A stretch of DNA of 10,674 nt from Candidatus Heimdallarchaeota archaeon (GTDB taxonomy: Archaea > Asgardarchaeota > Heimdallarchaeia > Heimdallarchaeales > Heimdallarchaeaceae): positions 1 to 10,674 of the forward strand of contig JAEOTK010000099.1 in assembly GCA_016839875.1 (NCBI GenBank). The letters run 5' to 3'. Positions 1 to 6,480 of this stretch are shown piece after piece. The notes under the pieces were generated by a model. The model was given only the letters and a program-made list of their open reading frames with translations, searched no databases and was not told the origin of the DNA. A program made the position numbers and the translations under genes. How positions within the stretch are numbered: position 1 is the stretch's first letter; each line of letters opens with the position of its first letter.

Positions 1-1050
1 AAATATAGAAAGCAACCCGATAAGTATCCCTGTTCCTAGATAAATATCAAATATTGATTTTCTGATAAGCTGATATGAAAACCCTGCAATAATAATTATT
101 CGAAATACTTTGCCAACTTTGTCAGAAGGCATTGCAACGATCAATAATAAGGGAATAATAAAACCACTTATCTTACTTAATATTGCTCCACAAAGACTTA
201 ATGACGTTAGAAAAGCATAGAAGAACTTCTGACTAAAACCTTCTTTTTTAAAGAACTGCCTGAAGAAGTAGAAAGATGCAGTTGCAAAAAACATGATATA
301 TGTTTCTTGATAGTATTGAAATTCATAAACAAGGAAAAATACGAGAGGTGTTGCAAGAAAAGCTATTGCAGCAAATAAACTATTCTTTTTAGTTAATCCT
401 TCGAAAATTGCTATTCTATAACATAAATAAACAGTACCTGCAATAAAAAGCATTGGAACAAGATGTACCATCTCAGATTGAGTAACAAAGAAAGTGAATG
501 CATAGAGTAAAACATTAGCGGGGGGCTTAAATTGAGGAAGAAAGTTTAGTTCATTGATATGTCCGAGCTGACCAGTTATATAAATTCGGAAGGAATTAGG
601 TAAGTAAAAATGAAGAAAGTCCCAACCTCTTAAGGGATACACTAGAGCTTGTAAGCAATAGAATAATAGCATCAATGCAACTATTACAACAAGTAAATTT
701 TCAAGCGATTGAGGTATTCTTCTTTTTTCAGACAACATAACAGAAGGAAGTCTTCTTCTTACCCAGACATAAATTTTGTATATCACATAAGCAAGACTAA
801 TGGCCAGAAAGACATAAACAAATCGCTCTAGTAGTCTGCTACTTCCAACTGCTTCAGAGATTATTGCTATGATTAACATAGGAATAATCAAGAAAATTGA
901 ACCAACAACTACAGATTCAAGAAGATGTTCAAAAAGCGACACTTTTTCTTTTATCCTTAGTATTTTCTTTCTAATAACCTCTACACTAAATGAACCAAAA
1001 GCAACAATTGAAATGATCGGTAAAATTACTCGAATATCAATTGGTGTCAT
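1..1050 (-). CDS. GT-C-type membrane glycosyltransferase, ArnT/PMT-like (3' end outside window)
   Basis: A reading frame open from position 1050 to the window edge, giving 350 codons without a stop; the C-terminus lies off the left end. The product is strongly hydrophobic, with likely membrane helices near residues 5-22, 45-67, 76-97, 117-139, 180-210, 225-262 and 275-307. Between helices lies the loop RGWDFLHFYLPNS (141-153), which resembles the Asp-containing outer loop of GT-C enzymes that use dolichyl- or polyprenyl-phosphate sugars; a second acidic loop, YEFQYYQET, is at 242-250. The inferred role is transfer of a lipid-linked sugar on the outer face of the membrane; substrate and acceptor are unknown. 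The ATG at 1050 overlaps the end of the upstream GT2 gene by 14 bp and has GAGG 9 nt ahead of it, suggesting translational coupling. An in-frame ATG at 1065 (adding MRKKT) is an alternative start with a poorly spaced SD. Three helices before the Asp loop, rather than one, is unusual for GT-C proteins. Confidence 0.8.
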   Translation of the reverse strand, partial: MTPIDIRVILPIISIVAFGSFSVEVIRKKILRIKEKVSLFEHLLESVVVGSIFLIIPMLIIAIISEAVGSSRLLERFVYVFLAISLAYVIYKIYVWVRRRLPSVMLSEKRRIPQSLENLLVVIVALMLLFYCLQALVYPLRGWDFLHFYLPNSFRIYITGQLGHINELNFLPQFKPPANVLLYAFTFFVTQSEMVHLVPMLFIAGTVYLCYRIAIFEGLTKKNSLFAAIAFLATPLVFFLVYEFQYYQETYIMFFATASFYFFRQFFKKEGFSQKFFYAFLTSLSLCGAILSKISGFIIPLLLIVAMPSDKVGKVFRIIIIAGFSYQLIRKSIFDIYLGTGILIGLLSIF

Positions 1051-2761
1051 TGTTTTTTTCCTCATATTCCTTTTCTACATCTGCTGCAGTTTTTGTTGCT
1101 GCAAACATTTTCATTAGTTCTATCTGTCTGAAATGAGTTGCAGTTATTATTATAGGAATTGTAATTGAGACAGCAGCTATAATGAACCATCCAAATAGAG
1201 GGTCCATAGGTGTAGCTCTTAATGTTTCCCAACTTGCTATGTAATATAATACTGCTAGTACAAGTAAACCAATAGACCAAAGAGTGTATTTAATTTTTGC
1301 ACTCATTTTACCTATTGTTTTCGTTTTCTCTTTAACAGTTCTATCAAAATCCTTCTTTACACCTAATAATGCACTTAAAACAGCCCAAACTAGGAATGAT
1401 TGTGCTGTCAACATGAGCATATAGAATGCAGTAATGGTCCAGGTCATTCCAAAAAAGCCACGTAACCTTATCATTCTATCCTCTCTGCTTTCTCTTATCC
1501 AAGATATGAATGCCATTACAAGACTAGCAAATGAGATTAAAATAGGAGCAAGTAAAAGTAAAGGAAAGTTAGATCCCAAGATAGGACGGACAAAATTAAA
1601 CTCTGCAAATCCTAATTTACTTCTAAGAAGATACATGATGTAGAGTAATAGATTTACAAACCACACACCAACTCCAATTATTGGTGTTAAACTAGTTGCA
1701 ACTGTATCAACTTTATTAATAATAGAGTTTTTTCCACCTATAACTTTGAACAGTCTTTTTCTGAAAATTGATGTTATCCCATTTGTCCAACGCCAAACTT
1801 GGTTTATCATACTTATAGGGTTCCAAGGAACTAAACCTTTAGAACAGACTTCATGGATATAATTGGTTTTATATCCTTTGGACATCATTACAAAGGAGGT
1901 ATCAGTATCTTCAGCTAAAGTATCTTCTAGAAAACCTCCAAATTCCTTCAGTAATTCGGTTCTAAACATCCCTGTGGTTCCAGCAAATATTACTCCATTC
2001 CTTGTACCTCTACTTTTTTGGTAAATATGAAAGAACTGAGTATGAATATACGCACTGCTCCTCATTAGATAATTGTCTTGGTTCACAAAATGTGGTTTTC
2101 CCTGTACAAGTATAATGTCATCTTGCACAAAACCAGACATACAAGTTCTGATGAAATTCGGTGTCGGGATATGATCTGAATCCAACATTGCAAAGAAATC
2201 ACATTCAACTTGTTTTAGCACATTATTTATTGCACCAGCTTTGAAACCCTTTCTAGATGATCTCTGAATATATTTGACATTTTTTGATTCACAAAATTCT
2301 CTAATATCAGTTGAGTAGTCAGCAGGACTATCATCGCATACAACAACTTCTAATCGATCCTTTGGATAATCAACATTCAGCGCTCCTTCTATAGTTTGGG
2401 AAACCACGGTCAGAGGTTCCTTGTATAGCGGTATAGCTATGATAACTTTTGGAAGAGGATCACTTGTCAAATATTTGTTCTTATCATCTTTAATTATCTT
2501 GTAAGTTGAGGAGGAACCTATATAGTAATAGATGAAAACAGAATAGAATGCTGATACCAATTCCATTGACAAAATAAGGAAATTGAATATCAATCCCAAA
2601 ATTGGTTTCCAATGTGTTAAGCTTCCTGAATAGGTATACAAGTCATGGTAATATTTTATGATATAAATTATACTAGAAACAACATAGTAAGTTAAGAAGC
2701 CTAGCAACGAAAGAGTTAGAACGTACCAAGGGACTTTTTTCCATTTCATAAAATCATCCAT
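1037..2761 (-). CDS. Membrane-embedded processive GT2 glycosyltransferase, cellulose-synthase-like
   Basis: A 574-aa polysaccharide synthase-like protein. Two N-terminal membrane helices (about 10-33 and 53-81) precede a cytosolic GT2 domain (about 104-340). All signature residues of the BcsA/CESA/hyaluronan-synthase group are present: nucleotide-binding CDDS (142-145), KGFKAGAINN (171-180), metal-binding DSD (194-196), FAGTTGMFR (259-267), the catalytic-base motif AEDTD (283-287) and QVWRW (321-325), the QxxRW motif that holds the growing chain. About five more helices follow (352-378, 398-420, 434-463, 492-510, 522-541), then a short charged tail. By family knowledge it would polymerise sugar from a UDP- or GDP-sugar inside the cell and pass the chain across the membrane. 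No PilZ domain is seen, so there is no sign of c-di-GMP control. The sugar cannot be read from sequence. The start lies 8 bp after the upstream GT2 stop without a clear SD; Met5 is an alternative start. Confidence 0.9.
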   Translation of the reverse strand: MDDFMKWKKVPWYVLTLSLLGFLTYYVVSSIIYIIKYYHDLYTYSGSLTHWKPILGLIFNFLILSMELVSAFYSVFIYYYIGSSSTYKIIKDDKNKYLTSDPLPKVIIAIPLYKEPLTVVSQTIEGALNVDYPKDRLEVVVCDDSPADYSTDIREFCESKNVKYIQRSSRKGFKAGAINNVLKQVECDFFAMLDSDHIPTPNFIRTCMSGFVQDDIILVQGKPHFVNQDNYLMRSSAYIHTQFFHIYQKSRGTRNGVIFAGTTGMFRTELLKEFGGFLEDTLAEDTDTSFVMMSKGYKTNYIHEVCSKGLVPWNPISMINQVWRWTNGITSIFRKRLFKVIGGKNSIINKVDTVATSLTPIIGVGVWFVNLLLYIMYLLRSKLGFAEFNFVRPILGSNFPLLLLAPILISFASLVMAFISWIRESREDRMIRLRGFFGMTWTITAFYMLMLTAQSFLVWAVLSALLGVKKDFDRTVKEKTKTIGKMSAKIKYTLWSIGLLVLAVLYYIASWETLRATPMDPLFGWFIIAAVSITIPIIITATHFRQIELMKMFAATKTAADVEKEYEEKNNDTN

Positions 2762-2769
2762 TCAATGAA

Positions 2770-4380
2770 CTATGATATTTTATTGGCAAAATAAGGTTTG
2801 TTATCCTTCGTTGTGAAATGAAGATATAGACAAACTGGTAAAGTTGCCACAAGTGAAAGCCCCAAAAGACCAAGTACTACCCACAAAGTTGCTCCATTAA
2901 TGAAATCAAAATATGATAGAACAATAATCCCCACTCCTAGTAAAGAGATTACTATTGAAAGCGGAATAAACGGGACTTTCTCATTCCATTCATCTCTATC
3001 TCTGGATGGTGGACGAAATCTAAAAACAGTTCGAATAACTGCATATACTGTAAATGGGTTCAACGCAAGAGCAATTACAAAAAACAGAATCAAATCTAGA
3101 AGATTCATGTCTATAACTTCGTTTCTTCTAGCATACATCACTGCGATCAATCCTGAGATTTGATACGCAATCATTAATGCGATTGGCATAATAATAAGGG
3201 GTGGAAATTGTTCAATTGGAAGTCGGATAGCCTCACTATTTGTAAAGAACATAATTACGTAAAATAGAATTGTTAAATACATTGACGAAGCGATAAAGAA
3301 CAATAATGTACTAAAAGATAAATCAATCTTATCAAAAATTGAAAGTTTTCCTGTAAGAATTTTTCTCCATCTTAGTTTTAAAACATGCATGCTCCCTTTT
3401 GCCCATCTAAGGATCTGGGATAGTAGCAGAGAGAAATTAGCAGGTATCAATCCAAGGCTTCCATACTCATCAAGAAGTTTGCTTTTGTATCCTTTGCTCA
3501 GTATCTGAATGGATAAATCAATATCCTCAGTAAAAGTATCAGTAGGTACACCCCCAATTTCTTCAATTACTTTCTTCTTGAAACAAGCTGTAGAACCGTT
3601 GAAAAGTACAGTAGATCTTCTGTTCTTCGATCTTTGAAAAACCTCAAAGAACTGCGCATACATCACCGCTTCCCATATTTGCAATCTTGATTGAATATTG
3701 TAGAAATTTACTTTGGACTGAACAAATGCTAAATTTTCATCTTCAGTTAATAATGCCATGCTGCCTTTCAAGAAATTTCTAGTTATTTTATGATCATAAT
3801 CCAAGAAAACAATGTATTCTGCATTAGAATGCTTAAGCATAATATTCAACATTCCAGCTTTAAAATTGAGGTTGCTTGTATCATAGATATACTCAGCATC
3901 ATATTCCTTTGCCAGTTGTTTAACTTCCTCTAGAGTTGGGAACGATGATTCAGTATCATCGCCTAGAAGTATCTCAATTTTTTCTCTTGGATAGTCAGCT
4001 TGGATAATGGAGTCAAGAGTCGCTCTGAGAATTTTTGGTTCAGGTTTGTGAATGGGTATGAATATACTGACTAATGGAAAGTCCTTCAAAGAGTATTCCA
4101 TGGGTTTACCTCTAATTGGAGGATGAAAAGAAGTTGTTCCCATATGTTTGAAGAGCATTACTGTATAAAAAATACCTAAAACCTCAACAAAAAGTGATAA
4201 AAAGTTTAATACAGTTTGAGCAATAGTGGTTGGTTGTACTTGTTTTATAATCAACACTATTGACCAGATGAAATAAACAATACCAATAATAAAAACAGAA
4301 ATTGTAAATAAATAGAGAATGATCCCAAAAAACTTCCATAAATCATCTAGCTTATGTTTTTGTGATTTCTTATCTATCAT
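2770..4380 (-). CDS. Membrane-embedded GT2 glycosyltransferase, cellulose-synthase-like (operon leader gene)
   Basis: A 536-aa paralogue-like partner of the next gene, with the same layout but clearly divergent sequence. Two helices (about 17-46 and 53-78) are followed by a GT2 catalytic domain (about 102-345) and about five C-terminal helices (352-380, 393-415, 425-448, 470-490, 495-520). Visible motifs are GDDT (140-143), NFKAGMLN (172-179), DYD (194-196) in place of the neighbour's DSD, FNGSTACF (260-267), TEDID (284-288) and QILRW (322-326). The full D, DxD, TED, QxxRW set argues for an active processive or oligosaccharide-extending inverting transferase acting at the cytosolic membrane face. 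It is the first gene of the minus-strand glycosyltransferase operon. The ATG at 4380 is preceded by AGGT about 8 nt upstream, a modest SD match. The sugar specificity is unknown; chitin, cellulose, mannan or glucomannan synthases would all look similar at this level. Confidence 0.9.
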   Translation of the reverse strand: MIDKKSQKHKLDDLWKFFGIILYLFTISVFIIGIVYFIWSIVLIIKQVQPTTIAQTVLNFLSLFVEVLGIFYTVMLFKHMGTTSFHPPIRGKPMEYSLKDFPLVSIFIPIHKPEPKILRATLDSIIQADYPREKIEILLGDDTESSFPTLEEVKQLAKEYDAEYIYDTSNLNFKAGMLNIMLKHSNAEYIVFLDYDHKITRNFLKGSMALLTEDENLAFVQSKVNFYNIQSRLQIWEAVMYAQFFEVFQRSKNRRSTVLFNGSTACFKKKVIEEIGGVPTDTFTEDIDLSIQILSKGYKSKLLDEYGSLGLIPANFSLLLSQILRWAKGSMHVLKLRWRKILTGKLSIFDKIDLSFSTLLFFIASSMYLTILFYVIMFFTNSEAIRLPIEQFPPLIIMPIALMIAYQISGLIAVMYARRNEVIDMNLLDLILFFVIALALNPFTVYAVIRTVFRFRPPSRDRDEWNEKVPFIPLSIVISLLGVGIIVLSYFDFINGATLWVVLGLLGLSLVATLPVCLYLHFTTKDNKPYFANKIS

Positions 4381-4493
4381 TACAACAACCTGTCTACTAT
4401 AGTTTTCGTGAATATTGTCTTTTATTAAGAGTTTCTATGATAAGAGAGAATAGAAGAATCAGAGTGAGCTAGGTAAATCACAACTTCATAGGT

Positions 4494-4506
4494 TGTTATA
4501 AATCAT
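4494..4506 (-). promoter_or_regulatory. Possible TATA box for the glycosyltransferase operon
   Basis: In the 232-bp gap before the GT operon the minus strand reads GATTTATAACAAC, the best TATA-like match in that gap. It would place transcription start near 4470 and give a leader of about 90 nt before the ATG at 4380, which fits the use of an SD there. Other AT-rich candidates exist (for example near 4420-4431 and 4535-4545), and the region is generally AT-rich, so this is a weak call. The same bases also sit inside a possible C/D-box-like RNA described in the findings. Confidence 0.2.
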
Positions 4507-4560
4507 CATTTTCTTTATTCTCAGTATTAAATAATAATGAGTAATATATTAGTTACTTTT

Positions 4561-4604
4561 GAGACTAAAAAGGATAAAATAATAGAAAAGCAGAAGAAAG
4601 TTTG
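4561..4604 (-). terminator. T-rich downstream tract, likely terminator of the B-box-like gene
   Basis: Just after the stop codon at 4613 the minus strand is pyrimidine-rich with several T runs (CTTTCTTCTGC, CTTTTC, TATTATTTT, CCTTTTTAG). Archaeal RNA polymerase commonly terminates at such T tracts without a hairpin, and none is evident here. The position, after one minus-strand gene and well before the promoter of the next, fits a terminator. Confidence 0.4.
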
Positions 4605-4612
4605 TTTCGAAT

Positions 4613-5689
4613 TTATTCATCATCCACAAATTCTACTTCTTCTTCTACAGCTTCAACAAATTCTACTTCTTCTTCTTTGACTTCTACAATTTCACCTTGA
4701 AGTTCTTTAGGTTCTGCAGGAGCTTCTAATTCCTCTTTCTTTCTCTTTTCTCTTAGTTGTGCTGGTGATAAAACAGCTTCTAATTGATTTTTAGGTACGG
4801 GAGGAGGTTCATATCGTTTTAATAATTGATAGAGAATAGTCTTTTCTTTTTCTAGGTTTAGCTCATCACAGAACTCAATGAATTGCTCTTCATACAGAAA
4901 CACGTCTTCTAGTAGTTTATTGTATATAGTATTAAGCTCTTCATCAGTAGAACTTACGATCTCAGATGATGTAATAGCTTTGATATAATCAACTATTAAA
5001 TCCTTATTTTCAGCTTTTTCGCTCAAATAAAATATGAATAGTGAGATATTTGCTTGAGAACTATGAACAGCTGTTCGAATGAGTTGCTTACTGTAGTTTG
5101 TAGTTAAGATTTCTATAAATTGATCTTCTGTAATCTTCAATCCTTCTACTATATCTTTTTCCCATCCTTCTGGGAGTTTCGAATAATTGAATGCTAAAGC
5201 AGGAACAATATAATCAAAGAATGGAGTTCTAATATCCTCTAGCTCTTCATCTTCAAGTTTGTCTAAAAACTTCACTACTAGCTTATAATGGTCGAGATTT
5301 CCTGAAGCTTCAAAATAACGAACTATTGGTAAAATTGATTCTTTAGGAAGTAAATCCTTGAAGTAAAACTTCATGATTATAGGACGCAGTATATAAGGTG
5401 TTACTAGCATCAATATAACAGGAGTGAAAGCAAAAAGGAATTGTTCTTGAGGTAACAACTGCCATAATGTAATTACTGCAGCAATTATTACAACCCAAAT
5501 ACCTATCTGAATGTATCTAACATTCTTCTTTGCTTTTGTAATGTTTGTACAAAGTTGACAGATTCTGTCAGCATTTACATTGAAATTTTGATCCAAATTG
5601 CACATTGGCAATCCGCATTGTGCACAACTTCCATCTTTTTCATTTCTGTAATGGAATGCACAGGAATCAATTTTACTTGTTTCAGCCAT
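4613..5689 (-). CDS. Membrane protein with N-terminal B-box-like zinc domain and acidic repeated tail
   Basis: A 358-aa protein of unknown function. The N-terminus carries a zinc-ligand pattern C10-x2-H13-x8-C22-x2-C25-x4-C30, then C44-x2-C47. This matches the B-box-type zinc-finger-like domains seen before membrane helices in many prokaryotic proteins. Two hydrophobic helices follow (about 60-79 and 83-106), so both the zinc domain and the C-terminal body are probably cytosolic. Residues 115-292 are helical and acidic, without a family I recognise. From 293 there is a Pro-rich linker (YEPPPVPKNQ), then a charged, very acidic tail with a tandem 10-residue repeat (EEEVEFVEAV, EEEVEFVDDE at 339-358). 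B-box domains usually mediate protein-protein contacts, so a membrane scaffold or adaptor is a fair inference, and enzyme activity is not suggested. No SD precedes the ATG at 5689; a TATA-like box about 25 nt upstream suggests a leaderless mRNA. It is transcribed divergently from the next two genes and shares a 12-bp promoter element with them. Confidence 0.8.
   Translation of the reverse strand: MAETSKIDSCAFHYRNEKDGSCAQCGLPMCNLDQNFNVNADRICQLCTNITKAKKNVRYIQIGIWVVIIAAVITLWQLLPQEQFLFAFTPVILMLVTPYILRPIIMKFYFKDLLPKESILPIVRYFEASGNLDHYKLVVKFLDKLEDEELEDIRTPFFDYIVPALAFNYSKLPEGWEKDIVEGLKITEDQFIEILTTNYSKQLIRTAVHSSQANISLFIFYLSEKAENKDLIVDYIKAITSSEIVSSTDEELNTIYNKLLEDVFLYEEQFIEFCDELNLEKEKTILYQLLKRYEPPPVPKNQLEAVLSPAQLREKRKKEELEAPAEPKELQGEIVEVKEEEVEFVEAVEEEVEFVDDE
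4626..4676 (-). repeat. In-gene tandem repeat encoding the acidic C-terminal tail
   Basis: A 21-bp sequence at 4626-4646 is repeated exactly at 4656-4676, a 30-bp period. It encodes two copies of a 10-residue unit with the core EEEVEFV at the extreme C-terminus of the B-box-like protein. Exact identity at the DNA level suggests recent duplication or slippage. Confidence 0.8.
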
Positions 5690-5709
5690 ATTAAAAACAA
5701 AAATCAGTG

Positions 5710-5717
5710 TTTTTTAA
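5710..5717 (-). promoter_or_regulatory. TATA-like box for the B-box-like gene (probable leaderless start)
   Basis: The minus strand reads AAAGTTAAAAAAC here, centred about 25 nt before the ATG at 5689. With no SD in between, a leaderless transcript starting at or next to the ATG is the simplest reading. It lies 16 nt downstream of the shared 12-bp element. Confidence 0.4.
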
Positions 5718-5733
5718 CTTTATCGACATGTCC

Positions 5734-5745
5734 TACTTTTTCTAC
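5734..5745 (-). promoter_or_regulatory. Shared 12-bp upstream element, copy facing the B-box-like gene
   Basis: The minus strand reads GTAGAAAAAGTA, an exact match to the plus-strand copy at 5808-5819. It lies 45 nt upstream of the ATG at 5689 and 16 nt upstream of a TATA-like box, a position typical of archaeal activator sites or extended BRE regions. An 8-bp palindrome, GACATGTC (5725-5732), lies between it and the TATA-like box. Confidence 0.5.
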
Positions 5746-5807
5746 TTCTAAAAAAACTTAACTTTTGTGAAGAATGTTTATGATTATTTGCATTTAAATC
5801 GAGAACT

Positions 5808-5819
5808 GTAGAAAAAGTA
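5808..5819 (+). promoter_or_regulatory. Shared 12-bp upstream element, copy facing the plus-strand gene pair
   Basis: GTAGAAAAAGTA on the plus strand, identical to the minus-strand copy at 5734-5745 and in the same orientation relative to its gene. It lies 13 nt before a TATA-like box (5833-5840) and about 55 nt before the GTG start at 5874. The two copies form a perfect inverted repeat with a 62-bp spacer. Confidence 0.5.
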
Positions 5820-5832
5820 TTATATTGAAATC

Positions 5833-5840
5833 TTAAATTA
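5833..5840 (+). promoter_or_regulatory. TATA-like box for the plus-strand gene pair
   Basis: TTAAATTA, followed by TAG, predicts transcription start near 5862-5866 and a leader of roughly 10 nt before the GTG at 5874. There is no convincing SD, in keeping with a leaderless or very short-leader transcript. A second AT-rich stretch, TATTATATT (5818-5826), is a less well placed alternative. Confidence 0.35.
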
Positions 5841-5873
5841 TAGACTTGTAACATGTTTGGAATGTGATAAGAA

Positions 5874-6479
5874 GTGAGTTCGGAAGATGCTGTTCAGCTT
5901 GTTATTCGTGAAGCAAGAGAGATATTAGCAAATAAATCAGAGGATGAATTCTTCATATTTGTTGAAAATAAAACTAGAGAATTCGAGCAAGAAGATAAAG
6001 TTTTAGAATCAGTTATTATATGGCATTTCTTTTCTGAAACAGCAGAAAGTATAGAAGATGCTGAATTACTTGCTTATTCATATAGTAAACTAATCAGCAG
6101 ATATTTACTGTTAGAAGAGAACAACAAAGCAAAAGAAATCTATGATAAATCAATTGAAGAAGGTTTAGAGAGTTTCCATTTGAATACTGTGAGGACTATT
6201 TTCGAATTAAGATCTGAAGTACCTACTCAAAAGGAAATTGTTGAATTATGTAAAAAGGATGTTTTTGGCGATTATGTTCAAATTCCTGTGGCACCAAGTG
6301 TTCTTTTTGAGAATGTCACTCAGGCAAGAAATTTCGTACTCAATCAGCTACCAAGTGGAACTTTTACACTGAAAATCTATAATCATAAGCTCAAAAATAC
6401 AGAAGAAATTGCAATGTCGACGGAAGTTCTTGAGGAGTTTGAGGTCATATCAGTACAAGAAGTTGTGAGGATTGAGTAA
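5874..6479 (+). CDS. Hypothetical helical protein, TPR-like N-terminus
   Basis: A 201-aa soluble acidic protein that I cannot assign to a family. The first 130 residues look all-helical. The stretch at about 62-98 (AELLAYSYSKLISRYLLL, then NNKAKEIYDKSIEEGL) resembles a TPR-type helix pair with small residues at the packing positions, but there are not enough repeats to be sure. From about 134 the sequence becomes beta-like (YVQIPVAPSVLF, then TFTLKIYNHKL), so a small C-terminal beta domain is likely. There is no signal peptide or membrane helix. The start is GTG: a stop codon lies two codons upstream in frame and the next in-frame ATG is near residue 181. The next gene begins one base after its stop, so the two are almost certainly co-transcribed. 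The inferred role is a cytosolic adaptor working with its neighbour. Confidence 0.75.
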   Translation: MSSEDAVQLVIREAREILANKSEDEFFIFVENKTREFEQEDKVLESVIIWHFFSETAESIEDAELLAYSYSKLISRYLLLEENNKAKEIYDKSIEEGLESFHLNTVRTIFELRSEVPTQKEIVELCKKDVFGDYVQIPVAPSVLFENVTQARNFVLNQLPSGTFTLKIYNHKLKNTEEIAMSTEVLEEFEVISVQEVVRIE

Positions 6480-6480
6480 A

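Noticed and set aside
869..1117. Plus-strand 82-codon reading frame
   Set aside because: It lies antisense to the overlapping ends of the GT2 and GT-C genes and its low-complexity FFLIFLFYICCSFCCC tail is a mirror of those coding regions; no promoter or SD.
1062..1280. Minus-strand 72-codon frame inside the second GT2 gene
   Set aside because: Shifted frame of a well-supported gene, with a composition rich in Asn, Cys and Ser that is typical of an out-of-frame translation.
2900..3163. Plus-strand 87-codon frame
   Set aside because: Antisense to the first GT2 gene, whose protein motifs are clear; no independent support.
4384..4497. Inverted repeat AACAACCT (4384-4391) / AGGTTGTT (4490-4497)
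   Set aside because: Only 8 bp with about 100 bp between arms in AT-rich DNA; not enough to call a structure or operator.
5725..5857. ACATGT palindromes GACATGTC (5725-5732) and AACATGTT (5850-5857) as paired operators
   Set aside because: They sit at different positions relative to the two TATA-like boxes, one upstream and one downstream, so unlike the 12-bp element they do not form a consistent promoter layout.
6472..6480. TTG at 6472 as start of the beta-sandwich gene
   Set aside because: The GAGG lies only 1 nt ahead of it, too close for an SD, while the ATG at 6481 has a 10-nt spacing and follows the previous stop by one base.
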